The notes beneath the pieces are model-generated. The model was not told the origin of the DNA and searched no databases. It saw only the letters and a list, made by a program, of their open reading frames with translations. Shown here piece after piece: positions 1-11,439 of a stretch of DNA of 64,000 nt. The translations under genes and the position numbers were made by a program. How positions within the stretch are numbered: position 1 is the first letter of the stretch; each line of letters starts with the position of its first letter. The DNA is taken from contig NZ_CP163443.1 in the NCBI RefSeq assembly GCF_041053055.1, positions 2,046,001 through 2,110,000 on the forward strand. Direction: 5' to 3'. The DNA comes from Streptomyces sp. R41 (GTDB lineage Bacteria > Actinomycetota > Actinomycetes > Streptomycetales > Streptomycetaceae).

Positions 1-525
1 CAGGGTGTCGACCCACTCGTTGTGCTCGGCCGCGCGATCCGAGCGGAAACCGGAGTCGAGCAGTTTGTCGCCGTGCGCCCAGGTGACGACGAGGAGTCCG
101 CCCTCGGTGAGGACCTTGCCGGCGATGCCCTTGTCGAGCCGGGCCTCTCGCAGGGCCGCGAGAGGCACGAAGAAGTCGGTCGCTCCCGGACGTACGACAT
201 CCAGGCCCGCCTCCGTCAGGGTCAGCTCGACCCGGCTGCGGGTGCCCAGGCCGTGCGCCACGATGCGGTCGAGCCACTGCCCGGCGGTGGTGGAGCCGTG
301 GTAGCGGCCGCTCATGCTCAGTTTCACCGGGCCGAGGGCTTCTGGCGCGGTAGGCAGCTCGGGCAGGTCACCCTGGAGGGTGGCGCGCCACTTCCAGCCC
401 TCGCGCATCAGCCAGTAGATGAGCGCGACGAACAGGATGAGCCCGACGAGCCAGCCGATCCGGCCGGCCCAGTCGGTCACGGGCGCCGACTTCTGTTCGG
501 CGGCCATCGAGATGAGAGGTGTCAC
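1..525 (-). CDS. Single-pass membrane protein downstream of pyrC (partial)
   Basis: Only the N-terminal 175 or so codons are present; the 3' end lies beyond the left edge. A GTG at 525 overlaps the pyrC stop in a GTGA arrangement and has a GGAAG motif about 8 nt upstream, so I prefer it to the ATG at 507, which has no Shine-Dalgarno. After a short polar N-terminus comes one hydrophobic helix (GWLVGLILFVALIYWLM), then a charged soluble domain with short beta-prone segments. A small membrane protein with this layout between pyrC and carA is usual in Streptomyces, from memory. Its biochemical role is unknown; co-transcription with pyr genes is inferred from the overlap. Confidence 0.75.
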   Translation of the reverse strand, partial: MTPLISMAAEQKSAPVTDWAGRIGWLVGLILFVALIYWLMREGWKWRATLQGDLPELPTAPEALGPVKLSMSGRYHGSTTAGQWLDRIVAHGLGTRSRVELTLTEAGLDVVRPGATDFFVPLAALREARLDKGIAGKVLTEGGLLVVTWAHGDKLLDSGFRSDRAAEHNEWVDTL

Positions 526-1808
526 GCGAGCTTCCCGTCGACGAGGGTGGCCTTGCCCCGCAGCCAGGTGTGCGTGACCCGGCCCGGCAGCTCACGGCCC
601 TCGTAGGGGGTGTTGCGGCTGCGCGAGGCGAAGCCCGCGGGGTCCACGGCCCCACGGTATGCCGTGTCGACCAGGGTGAGGTTCGCGGGCTCACCTGCCG
701 AGACGGGACGGCCGTGGCCCTTCGCCCGACCGATCTGCGCGGGCTTGACCGACATGCGGTCCGCGACTCCGGCCCAGTCCAGCAGCCCGGTCTCGACCAT
801 CGTCTGCTGCACGACGGACAGCGCGGTCTCGAGCCCCACCATGCCCATGGCGGCCGCGGCCCATTCGCAGTCCTTGTCCTCGTGCGGGTGCGGCGCGTGG
901 TCGGTGGCGACGATGTCGATCGTGCCGTCGGCGAGCGCCTCGCGCAGCGCCATGACATCGCGCTCGGTGCGCAGCGGCGGGTTGACCTTGTAGACCGGGT
1001 TGTACGTGCGCACCAGCTCGTCGGTGAGGAGCAGGTGGTGCGGGGTGACCTCGGCGGTGACGTCGATGCCGCGGGACTTGGCCCAGCGCACGATCTCGAC
1101 CGAACCCGCCGTCGACAGGTGGCAGATGTGGACGCGCGAGCCGACGTGCTCGGCGAGCAGGACGTCCCGGGCGATGATCGATTCCTCGGCCACCGCCGGC
1201 CATCCCCCGAGCCCCAGCTCGGCGGAGACGACACCCTCGTTCATCTGGGCGCCCTCGGTGAGGCGGGGCTCCTGCGCGTGCTGCGCGACCACACCGCCGA
1301 AGGCCTTCACGTACTCGAGGGCGCGGCGCATGATCACCGCGTCGTCCACGCACTTGCCGTCGTCCGAGAAGACCGTGACGCCGGCCGCCGACTCGTGCAT
1401 CGCGCCCAGCTCGGCGAGCTTCTTGCCCTCCAGGCCGACCGTGACGGCGCCGATGGGCTGCACGTCGCAGTAGCCGTGCTCCTGGCCGAGCCGGTAGACC
1501 TGCTCGACCACACCGGCGGTGTCGGCGACCGGGAAGGTGTTGGCCATGGCGAACACGGCGGTGTAGCCACCGACGGCCGCCGCCCGCGTACCGGTCAGCA
1601 CGGTCTCGGAGTCCTCACGGCCCGGCTCACGCAGATGCGTGTGCAGGTCGACGAGTCCCGGAAGGAGCACCTTGCCGTCGGCCTCGACGACTTCGGCGCC
1701 CTCGGCGCTGAGACCGACACCCACCTCCGCGATCGTCCGACCGTCGATCAGGACGTCCTGCGGCTCGCCCCCGAGCACCTTCGCACCACGGATAAGGATC
1801 TTGCTCAT
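522..1808 (-). CDS. pyrC: Dihydroorotase
   Basis: Catalyses reversible cyclisation of N-carbamoyl-aspartate to dihydroorotate, the third step of de novo UMP synthesis, in the cytosol. The 428-aa length is normal for the class I amidohydrolase form. The metal-binding HxH lies in DLHTHLREPG (about residues 54-63) and the C-terminal ATDHAPH motif carries the catalytic Asp and further ligands. ATG start at 1808, 5 nt after the pyrB stop; the stop overlaps the next gene (GTGA). The order pyrR-pyrB-pyrC makes this part of one operon, probably under PyrR control. Confidence 0.97.
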   Translation of the reverse strand: MSKILIRGAKVLGGEPQDVLIDGRTIAEVGVGLSAEGAEVVEADGKVLLPGLVDLHTHLREPGREDSETVLTGTRAAAVGGYTAVFAMANTFPVADTAGVVEQVYRLGQEHGYCDVQPIGAVTVGLEGKKLAELGAMHESAAGVTVFSDDGKCVDDAVIMRRALEYVKAFGGVVAQHAQEPRLTEGAQMNEGVVSAELGLGGWPAVAEESIIARDVLLAEHVGSRVHICHLSTAGSVEIVRWAKSRGIDVTAEVTPHHLLLTDELVRTYNPVYKVNPPLRTERDVMALREALADGTIDIVATDHAPHPHEDKDCEWAAAAMGMVGLETALSVVQQTMVETGLLDWAGVADRMSVKPAQIGRAKGHGRPVSAGEPANLTLVDTAYRGAVDPAGFASRSRNTPYEGRELPGRVTHTWLRGKATLVDGKLA

Positions 1809-1813
1809 GGTTC

Positions 1814-2791
1814 TTACTTCTCCTCGGTACGGGTGTGGGTGACGGCCGGCTCGTTGCCGCCAAGGAGCAGATACAGGACGGCCATCCGGATCGAGACGCC
1901 GTTGGCGACCTGCTCGACGACGGTGCAGCGCTCGGAGTCGGCGACCTCGGCGGTGATCTCCATACCGCGGACCATCGGGCCGGGGTGCATCACGATGGCG
2001 TGCTCGGGCATCTTCGCCATGCGGTCGCCGTCGAGGCCGTAGCGCCGTGAGTACTCGCGCTCGGTCGGGAAGAACGCCGCGTTCATCCGCTCGCGCTGCA
2101 CGCGCAGCATCATCACCGCGTCGGACTTGGAGAGCGTGCTGTCGAGGTCGTACGAGATCTCGCAGGGCCAGGTCCCGACGCCGACGGGCACCAGGGTCGG
2201 CGGGGCGACGAGGGTGACCTCGGCGCCGAGGGTGTGCAGCAGATCGACGTTCGAGCGGGCGACCCGGCTGTGCAGGACGTCGCCGACGATCGTGATGCGC
2301 TTGCCGGACAGGTCCTGCCCGATCCCGGCGTCCCGGCCGACCAGGCGGCGGCGCATGGTGAAGGCGTCGAGCAGGGCCTGCGTGGGGTGCTGGTGGGTGC
2401 CGTCACCGGCGTTGATGACGGCGGCGTCGATCCAGCCGGAGGTGGCGAGCCGGTACGGGGCCCCGGAGGCGCCGTGCCGGATGACGACGGCGTCGACGCC
2501 CATGGCTTCGAGGGTCTGGGCGGTGTCCTTCAGGGACTCGCCCTTGGACACGCTCGATCCCTTGGCGGTGAAGTTGATGACGTCCGCGGAGAGGCGCTTC
2601 TCGGCGGCCTCGAAGGAGATCCGGGTGCGGGTCGAGTCCTCGAAGAAGAGGTTGACGACGGTGCGGCCGCGCAGGGTCGGCAGCTTTTTGATCGGCCGGT
2701 CGGCGACCCGGGCCATCTCCTCGGCGGTGTCGAGGATCAGGACGGCGTCGTCGCGGGTGAGGTCGGCGGCCGAGATGAGATGACGCTGCAT
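1814..2791 (-). CDS. pyrB: Aspartate carbamoyltransferase catalytic subunit
   Basis: Condenses carbamoyl phosphate with aspartate, the committed step of pyrimidine synthesis. The 325-aa protein has the carbamoyl-phosphate loop [13 protein letters not shown] near residue 50 and [10 protein letters not shown] near residue 130; both are full matches to the family. No pyrI regulatory subunit is nearby, as expected for Gram-positive and actinobacterial ATCases. It lies 90 nt downstream of pyrR and 5 nt upstream of pyrC. The pyrR-pyrB gap contains a 7-bp inverted repeat (2853-2859 with 2869-2875) of uncertain meaning. Confidence 0.97.
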   Translation of the reverse strand: MQRHLISAADLTRDDAVLILDTAEEMARVADRPIKKLPTLRGRTVVNLFFEDSTRTRISFEAAEKRLSADVINFTAKGSSVSKGESLKDTAQTLEAMGVDAVVIRHGASGAPYRLATSGWIDAAVINAGDGTHQHPTQALLDAFTMRRRLVGRDAGIGQDLSGKRITIVGDVLHSRVARSNVDLLHTLGAEVTLVAPPTLVPVGVGTWPCEISYDLDSTLSKSDAVMMLRVQRERMNAAFFPTEREYSRRYGLDGDRMAKMPEHAIVMHPGPMVRGMEITAEVADSERCTVVEQVANGVSIRMAVLYLLLGGNEPAVTHTRTEEK

Positions 2792-2881
2792 CTGTCAGGC
2801 TCCGTAAGGCAGTTCAGTTCGGGAGGATTCGGGCACGCAAGGCGCACTCAGGGGCGTACGACAGCGGCGTACGCCGGAGGG

Positions 2882-3516
<635 letters not shown>

Positions 3517-3640
3517 GGACGTCGGAATTGCGCCACCCACGTTACCAGTCCGGCAACGCCCCTGATCACCACCCTTCAAGCCACCGCCGGTGACTCCCAC
3601 GGAAGGGTCGGTCCGGACCATTCGGCTTGACGGGGAAGAG

Positions 3641-3654
3641 TAACGCTGCGTAAC
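3641..3654. promoter_or_regulatory. BldD operator, box 1
   Basis: TAACGCTGCGTAAC agrees at every fixed position with the BldD consensus TNACNC(A/T)GNGTNAN. It lies 71 nt upstream of the bldD start codon, which fits the known negative autoregulation of bldD by BldD bound to tetrameric c-di-GMP. Confidence 0.75.
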
Positions 3655-3655
3655 C

Positions 3656-3669
3656 TCACTGTGAGTCAC
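3656..3669. promoter_or_regulatory. BldD operator, box 2 (one mismatch)
   Basis: TCACTGTGAGTCAC matches the BldD consensus except at the sixth position (G for C). It starts 15 nt after box 1, so the two sites lie about 1.5 helical turns apart in the bldD/pyrR divergent region. It is weaker evidence alone than box 1. Confidence 0.5.
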
Positions 3670-3725
3670 AAGAGTCACCAGCCGCGCGGCGGAGCCGCAC
3701 GTTGATACAGCGTCCGGGGAGCTAT

Positions 3726-4226
3726 ATGTCCAGCGAATACGCCAAACAGCTCGGGGCCAAGCTCCGCGCCATCCGCACCCAGCAGGGCCTTTCCCTCCAC
3801 GGCGTCGAGGAGAAGTCCCAGGGACGCTGGAAGGCGGTCGTGGTCGGTTCGTACGAGCGCGGCGACCGCGCCGTCACCGTTCAGCGCCTCGCGGAGCTGG
3901 CGGACTTCTACGGGGTTCCGGTGCAGGAGCTGCTGCCGGGCACCACGCCGGGCGGGGCCGCCGAGCCGCCGCCGAAGCTGGTCCTGGACCTGGAGCGGCT
4001 GGCCCACGTGCCGGCCGAGAAGGCGGGTCCCCTGCAGCGTTACGCGGCGACGATCCAGTCCCAGCGCGGTGACTACAACGGCAAGGTGCTGTCGATCCGC
4101 CAGGACGACCTGCGCACCCTCGCCGTCATCTACGACCAGTCGCCCTCGGTCCTCACCGAGCAGCTGATCAGCTGGGGCGTCCTGGACGCGGACGCGCGCC
4201 GCGCCGTCTCCCACGACGAGGGCTGA
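3726..4226 (+). CDS. bldD: Developmental master repressor BldD (c-di-GMP effector)
   Basis: DNA-binding regulator that, when bound to tetrameric c-di-GMP, represses sporulation genes during vegetative growth. The 166-aa protein has an N-terminal XRE-type helix-turn-helix (about residues 7-68) and a C-terminal effector domain. The c-di-GMP signature RxD-x8-RxxD is intact: R114-G-D116 and R125-Q-D-D128, the same numbering as reported for S. coelicolor BldD. Start ATG at 3726 with GGGGAG upstream; an in-frame TTG at 3702 would add eight unneeded residues. Monocistronic: divergent from pyrR and ended by a 20-bp hairpin. This gene alone points to Streptomyces or a close relative. Confidence 0.97.
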   Translation: MSSEYAKQLGAKLRAIRTQQGLSLHGVEEKSQGRWKAVVVGSYERGDRAVTVQRLAELADFYGVPVQELLPGTTPGGAAEPPPKLVLDLERLAHVPAEKAGPLQRYAATIQSQRGDYNGKVLSIRQDDLRTLAVIYDQSPSVLTEQLISWGVLDADARRAVSHDEG

Positions 4227-4253
4227 CCCCTTCGGGCAGCTCAGCAGAAACGT

Positions 4254-4299
4254 GCCGCCGGGGTGGCCGGAACTTCATGGTTCCGGCCACCCCGGCGGC
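4254..4299 (+). terminator. bldD terminator (perfect 20-bp hairpin)
   Basis: Arms 4254-4273 and 4280-4299 are perfectly complementary over 20 bp with a 6-nt loop (TTCATG), followed by TTTCT. It begins 27 nt after the bldD stop, in the convergent gap with nusB, and could act in both directions. Confidence 0.85.
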
Positions 4300-4339
4300 T
4301 TTCTGCGGGCCTGGGGAGCCTCGTGGGTACGGGAACGCC

Positions 4340-4371
4340 GGAGGGCCCGCAGCGTGAGCTGCGGGCCCTCC
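4340..4371 (-). terminator. Probable nusB-side terminator hairpin
   Basis: A perfect 14-bp inverted repeat (4340-4353 with 4358-4371, loop GTGA) lies 64 nt beyond the nusB stop. It lacks a U-tract, which is common for Streptomyces terminators. It is probably the end of the pepP-efp-nusB transcript. Confidence 0.6.
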
Positions 4372-4435
4372 GTGACGGCTTCTGGGGCGGAGCAGGCGGT
4401 TCCCCTGTTCGTACCCCGCCCTCCCGGCGGAGCGC

Positions 4436-4870
4436 CTACGCCTCGTCCCGGCGGAGCGACGGCTTCAGGTCCTTCAGCCGGCCCAGCAGGCCGTTCACGA
4501 ACGAGGGCGACTCGTCCGTCGAGAACTCCTTCGCCAGCTGCACCGCCTCGTCGAGCACCACGGCGTCCGGGGTCTCGTCGACCCAGATCAGCTCGTAGGC
4601 ACCGAGGCGCAGAATGTTGCGGTCGACGACCGGCATCCTGTCCAGCGTCCAGCCGACGGCGTACTGCGCGAGCAGCTCGTCGATCCGGGCCGCCTTCTTC
4701 GCGTAGCCCTCGACCAGCTGCATCGTGTACTCGCTCACCGGCGGCTGCCGTGTGTCGGTCCGGGAGTGCCGGATCCAGTCCGCGAGGACTGTCAGGACGT
4801 CCACGCCGCGCTGGTCGCCCTCGAAGAGGATCTGGAAGGCGCGCTTGCGGGCCGTGTTGCGGGCAGCCAC
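4436..4870 (-). CDS. nusB: Transcription antitermination factor NusB
   Basis: RNA-binding antitermination factor that, with NusE (S10), binds boxA in rRNA leaders. The 144-aa protein starts MAARNTARKRAFQILFE, the typical NusB helix 1, and ends with a conserved region around FSTDESPSFVNGLLGRL, matching the family's E(F/Y)..ExSxxFVNGvLd pattern. It starts 2 nt after the efp stop, so translational coupling is likely; the efp-nusB order is conserved in many Gram-positive bacteria. Confidence 0.95.
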   Translation of the reverse strand: MAARNTARKRAFQILFEGDQRGVDVLTVLADWIRHSRTDTRQPPVSEYTMQLVEGYAKKAARIDELLAQYAVGWTLDRMPVVDRNILRLGAYELIWVDETPDAVVLDEAVQLAKEFSTDESPSFVNGLLGRLKDLKPSLRRDEA

Positions 4871-4872
4871 GG

Positions 4873-5439
4873 TTAGCTGTTCACCCGGCCGAGGTAGTCG
4901 CTGGTGCGGGTGTCGACCTTGATCTTCTCACCGGTGGTGATGAAGAGCGGGACGTTGATCTGGTGACCGGTCTCCAGGATGGCGGGCTTGGTGCCACCGG
5001 TGGAGCGGTCGCCCTGAACGCCGGGCTCGGTCTCCTGGACGACCAGCTCGACGGCGGCCGGCAGCTCGACGAAGAGCACCTCGCCCTCGTGCTGCGCGAC
5101 CGTGGCGGTGAAGCCCTCGATCAGGAAGTTGGCGGCGTCGCCGACGGCCTTGCGGTCGACCATCAGCTGGTCGTAGGTCTCCATGTCCATGAAGACGAAG
5201 TACTCGCCGTCCATGTACGAGAACTGCATGTCGCGCTTGTCGACAGTGGCCGTCTCGACCTTGACACCGGCGTTGAACGTCTTGTCGACGACCTTGCCGG
5301 AGAGCACGTTCTTGAGCTTGGTGCGCACGAAGGCAGGGCCCTTGCCGGGCTTGACGTGCTGGAACTCGACGACGGACCAGAGCTGGCCGCCTTCGAGCTT
5401 GAGCACCAGGCCGTTCTTGAGGTCGTTCGTGGAAGCCAC
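4873..5439 (-). CDS. efp: Elongation factor P
   Basis: Relieves ribosome stalling at consecutive prolines by entering near the E site. The 188-aa protein shows the three-beta-domain EF-P layout. The tip loop is KPGKGPAF with Lys33 inside the palindromic PGKGP. This loop is the form reported for actinobacterial EF-P, which is thought to work without lysine modification; no modification genes (epmA, ymfI, earP) are in this window. Followed 2 nt later by nusB and preceded 60 nt upstream by the M24 peptidase gene. Confidence 0.97.
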   Translation of the reverse strand: MASTNDLKNGLVLKLEGGQLWSVVEFQHVKPGKGPAFVRTKLKNVLSGKVVDKTFNAGVKVETATVDKRDMQFSYMDGEYFVFMDMETYDQLMVDRKAVGDAANFLIEGFTATVAQHEGEVLFVELPAAVELVVQETEPGVQGDRSTGGTKPAILETGHQINVPLFITTGEKIKVDTRTSDYLGRVNS

Positions 5440-5499
5440 GGTTGCGGAATCTCCTGGACTGACGTGGACGACCCCGGCGCACGCGCGTAGCTCGAAAAG

Positions 5500-6606
5500 C
5501 TAGAGCGCGAGCAGCTCCTTGGTCGTGATGGTGAGTAGCTCGGGTCCGCCGTCCGCCTCAGGGCGTACGACGAGCGTGTCATCGATCCGGACACCGCCCC
5601 GGCCCGGGAGGTGGACCCCCGGTTCGACGGTGACCGGCACGCAAGCGTCCAGTTTACCCATGGCCGCGGGGGCCAGCTGCGGGTCCTCGTCGATTTCGAG
5701 CCCCACACCGTGCCCGGTCAGCGGTGGAAGACCTTCCGCATAGCCCGCGGAGTCCAGTACCTGGCGGGCCGCGCGGTCCACGTCACGGTAGGCGGCGCCG
5801 GGCGCCAGCGACTCCCGTCCGGCCCGCTGGGCGGCGAAGACGAGGTCGTACAACTCGATCTGCCAGTCCGCGGGCGAGGTGCCGATCACGAAGGTTCGGC
5901 CGATCTCGCAGCGGTAGCCGCGATAGGTGGCGCCCAGGCAGACGGAGAGGAAGTCGCCCTCCTCGACCCGCCGGTCGGTGGGCCGGTGACCGCGCCGTCC
6001 GGAGTTCGGGCCGGTTCCGACCGAGGTCGCGAAGGCCGGCCCGTCGGCGCCGTGGTCGACGAGGCGGCGCTCCAGCTCCAGGGCGAGATGGCGTTCGGTT
6101 CGCCCCACCAGGATGGATTCGAGGAGTTCGCCCAGGGCCTGGTCGGCGATCTCGGCGCCGATCCGCAGACAGGAGATCTCCTCCTCGTCCTTGATCACCC
6201 GAAGCTGTTCCACCGCGCCGCCCAGGTCGCCGAGACGCAGCCGTGGCGCCACCGAGCCGATGGCGCGGTGCCGGGTCACGGTCAGGTGGTGTTCCTCGAC
6301 CGCGAGGGACTCGGCGCCCTGGGCCGCGGCGACATCGGCGGCGGCGACGGCCGGATCACCGCCGGCGCGTGGCAGCACCTGCACGCGCAGCGCCTCGTCG
6401 GGGCGGCCTTCGTCGGCCTCGCCGCTCGGCGGACTGCCGCACAGCAGCAGATCCTCGCCCCTGCCCAGCAGGAGCACGGCACCGCGCGGGGCCGCACCGG
6501 CGAGATACCTCACGTTGGCGGGGCGGGTGACGAGCGCCGTCGCGCTGCCGCCCGCCGTACAGCGCTCTCGGACCCGCTCTCTGCGGGCCGCGTACACCTC
6601 TGGCAT
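5500..6606 (-). CDS. M24-family (aminopeptidase P-like) protein with altered metal ligands
   Basis: The 368-aa protein has the two-domain creatinase/prolidase architecture: an N-terminal domain to about residue 125 and a pita-bread C-terminal domain. The C-terminal motifs are recognisable, but three of the five expected metal ligands differ. The D...D pair becomes C and E in VCLGATYRGYRCEIGRTF, and the last Glu becomes Asp in GGVRIDD. The HExxP-region histidine following GHGVGLEI is also Asp (EIDEDP). The first His (LTGHGVG) and the Glu in VTVEPG are kept. It may use another metal, have low activity or be non-catalytic. Location upstream of efp is the usual place for a pepQ/pepP paralogue. 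ATG start at 6606. Confidence 0.85.
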   Translation of the reverse strand: MPEVYAARRERVRERCTAGGSATALVTRPANVRYLAGAAPRGAVLLLGRGEDLLLCGSPPSGEADEGRPDEALRVQVLPRAGGDPAVAAADVAAAQGAESLAVEEHHLTVTRHRAIGSVAPRLRLGDLGGAVEQLRVIKDEEEISCLRIGAEIADQALGELLESILVGRTERHLALELERRLVDHGADGPAFATSVGTGPNSGRRGHRPTDRRVEEGDFLSVCLGATYRGYRCEIGRTFVIGTSPADWQIELYDLVFAAQRAGRESLAPGAAYRDVDRAARQVLDSAGYAEGLPPLTGHGVGLEIDEDPQLAPAAMGKLDACVPVTVEPGVHLPGRGGVRIDDTLVVRPEADGGPELLTITTKELLAL

Positions 6607-6687
6607 GAACCGAGCCTACGAGCGGTGGCCGGATGTCGCCGGTTCAGAGGGGCCGGACGTGTGGGCGGAGGTATCGGTGCCGGCCGT

Positions 6688-7590
6688 TCACCACTGCGGC
6701 GGGCTGGCGATCGACCGGGCGAGCACGTCGTCCAGGACACGGGCCGTGGCCGGAACGTCGAGCTGCGAGTTGTCGATGATGGGCAGCCCGGAGCCGTACC
6801 AGCCGGCCATCCGGCCGTGGATGCGGGCGACTTCCTCGTCGGTGAGGCGGCGGTTTCCGGAGCGCTCGGCGTTGCGCTCCAGGACTATCTCCAGGCCCGG
6901 GAGCAGGACGACCGGCAGCAGGCCGGGACCGACGTGGCGCTTCCAGCCGCCGAGGCCGACGACCGGGCGGTCCGGGAAGACGGCGTCGTCGAGGATGCAG
7001 GAGATGCCGTTGGCCAGGAAGTTCCGCGCGGCGAAGCCGCAGGTGCGGCGGGCCAGGCGGTACTGCGCCTCCGAATGATCGTTCCACCCCGACTGCGGGT
7101 CCGCGAAACCCGAGCGCACCCATTCGCGTACGTCGTCGAGACTGATGTGCGCGGTGGGGACTCGGCGGTGGTCCGCCCAGTACTTGGCGACGCTGGTCTT
7201 TCCGGCTCCCGCGGGACCGATGAGCAGCACCGCCAGCGTGGTGGCGGTGGGGTCGGAGGCGCCCGTGGCGGGCGGCGGCGACGGCATGGCGACGGGGCCG
7301 CCCGGGGGCAGCTGCACATGCCCGGTCGTGTCCGGCGTGGGAGGCACGGGAGCGTGGTGTGCGGGCTGCGCGGGGGCGTGATGCGCAGGCTGCTGCGGAG
7401 CATGGTGCTGGGGCACGTGATGCGGGACCTGCGTGGGAGGGACCCCGGGAGGCACGGGCGCTCCGGTGAAACCGGGAGCGGGCACGGGACCCGGGTGTCC
7501 CGGGTGCTGTCCGGTCGGCGACCAGCCGGCGGCCGTTCCATGCCCCGGCTGGTGGGGCGGCGGCAGCGGAGCCCCCACTGCGTGCTGCAT
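6688..7590 (-). CDS. P-loop NTPase/kinase-like protein with Pro/His-rich N-terminus
   Basis: The 300-aa protein has two parts. Residues 1-115 are low complexity, rich in Pro, His, Gly and Ala (repeated PAHHAP-type segments), and probably disordered. Residues 116-300 form a small P-loop domain with Walker A GPAGAGKT (125-132) and a downstream ISLDDVREW segment resembling zeta-toxin or polynucleotide-kinase-like AAA_33 enzymes, so phosphotransfer to a small molecule or nucleic acid is possible. The substrate is unknown. ATG at 7590 with GGAG about 9 nt upstream. It lies between aroB and pepP on the same strand with an independent 319-nt upstream gap. Confidence 0.8.
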   Translation of the reverse strand: MQHAVGAPLPPPHQPGHGTAAGWSPTGQHPGHPGPVPAPGFTGAPVPPGVPPTQVPHHVPQHHAPQQPAHHAPAQPAHHAPVPPTPDTTGHVQLPPGGPVAMPSPPPATGASDPTATTLAVLLIGPAGAGKTSVAKYWADHRRVPTAHISLDDVREWVRSGFADPQSGWNDHSEAQYRLARRTCGFAARNFLANGISCILDDAVFPDRPVVGLGGWKRHVGPGLLPVVLLPGLEIVLERNAERSGNRRLTDEEVARIHGRMAGWYGSGLPIIDNSQLDVPATARVLDDVLARSIASPPQW

Positions 7591-7909
7591 CCGGTGCCAC
7601 TCCGTCTCGTGTCTTTTGGCTCGTTCGCCTCCGGGACGCCTCAGTCGGTCTTGAGAGGGCGATCGTGCTCGGCCCTTCGGGCCTTCGCGCGCTCACGCTC
7701 TCGACACCGACGCGTCCCTTCGGCTCACTCGCGTCAGGCAACTGGCGCTGGCGAACGGGGCCTGGGTCCCGCTCGCTACCGAACGGTACCTTCCCCGGCC
7801 GCCGTTGTGTGAACGGCCGGGGAACGTGCGAAGTGCCCGTGAGCGAGGGGCAAAACGGACCAAGTGTGGGCCCGTGGGTGTTACCCGCCCAGCTCGCCGG
7901 TGGGGGTCG
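7591..7909. other. 319-bp gap between aroB and the P-loop gene
   Basis: No coding potential supported on either strand. It contains an imperfect hairpin at 7791-7824 (arms 7791-7801 and 7814-7824, 11 bp) that could end the aroB transcript, and several short CCCTTCGGG-type hairpins. It should also hold the promoter of the downstream P-loop gene, but I see no clear -10/-35. Confidence 0.5.
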
Positions 7910-10694
<2,785 letters not shown>

Positions 10695-10888
10695 CGGTGC
10701 TCCTCATGCTCGCGCCCTGGTACTGCTGCTGCGTACGCGCGTCCTCGCGTACGACGACGGCGCGACCGGGTGCGCGGCCCTGGCCCGCCACCTCCGATCC
10801 TCCCACGTCTCGGTCCGGGATCCGGTCGCAGGTCCATCAGGCGGACGGCAGCCTCCAGGTAGCAGGGGCCCGTGCAGGCCGCCGCGCA

Positions 10889-11347
10889 TCACTCCATCCG
10901 TGCCGCCGCGCTCTTGATCGCCTCGCGGATGCGGAAGTACGTGCCGCAGCGGCAGACGTTCGCGATCTCGTCGATGTCGGCGTCCGTGGGGTTCTTCGTA
11001 CGCTTCAGCAGGGCGACGGCCGCCATGATCTGACCGGGCTGGCAGTAGCCGCACTGGGCCACGTCCTGCTCCAGCCAGGCCTCCTGGACGGGGTGCAGCC
11101 GGTCGCCGTCCGCGAGCCCCTCGATGGTCGTGACGTCACGGCCCGCGGCCTCGGCGACCGGAACCACGCAGGGCCGCACGGCCTCGCCGTCGAGATGGCT
11201 GGTGCAGGCCTTGCAGACGTCGATGCCGCAGCCGTACTTGGGGCCGCGGACGCCGAGCAGATCGCGCAGTGCCCAGAGCAGGGGCAGGTCGTCGGGGGCG
11301 TCGACGGTGACGGTCTTCCCGTTGACGGTGAAGGTGTGGGAGGGCAT
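10889..11347 (-). CDS. (2Fe-2S)-binding subunit of a molybdenum hydroxylase (IorA-like)
   Basis: Small subunit of a xanthine-oxidase-family enzyme that passes electrons away from the Mo centre. The 152-aa protein has a plant-ferredoxin cluster (C40, C45, C48, C60) and a C-terminal helical cluster (C99-x2-C102 and C132-x-C134), the exact eight-Cys pattern of the family. It is preceded 92 nt upstream by the large subunit. No FAD subunit gene is present, as in the isoquinoline 1-oxidoreductase type. No Tat signal of its own; export with the large subunit is possible. Confidence 0.93.
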   Translation of the reverse strand: MPSHTFTVNGKTVTVDAPDDLPLLWALRDLLGVRGPKYGCGIDVCKACTSHLDGEAVRPCVVPVAEAAGRDVTTIEGLADGDRLHPVQEAWLEQDVAQCGYCQPGQIMAAVALLKRTKNPTDADIDEIANVCRCGTYFRIREAIKSAAARME

Positions 11348-11439
11348 GGAAGCTCGTGCTCCTCAGGGCGAAGGGACGGCAGGACGAAGGTCGATGGGAC
11401 GGCAAGAAGACAGCGGGGGCAGCGCGGGAAGAGCGGGGG

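Noticed and set aside
2853..2875. Attenuator between pyrR and pyrB
   Set aside because: Only a 7-bp inverted repeat without a U-tract or an antiterminator alternative; kept as a note in the pyrB entry.
10733..10752. Operator upstream of aroC
   Set aside because: A single 7-bp palindrome is too common in this GC-rich sequence to claim a regulatory site.
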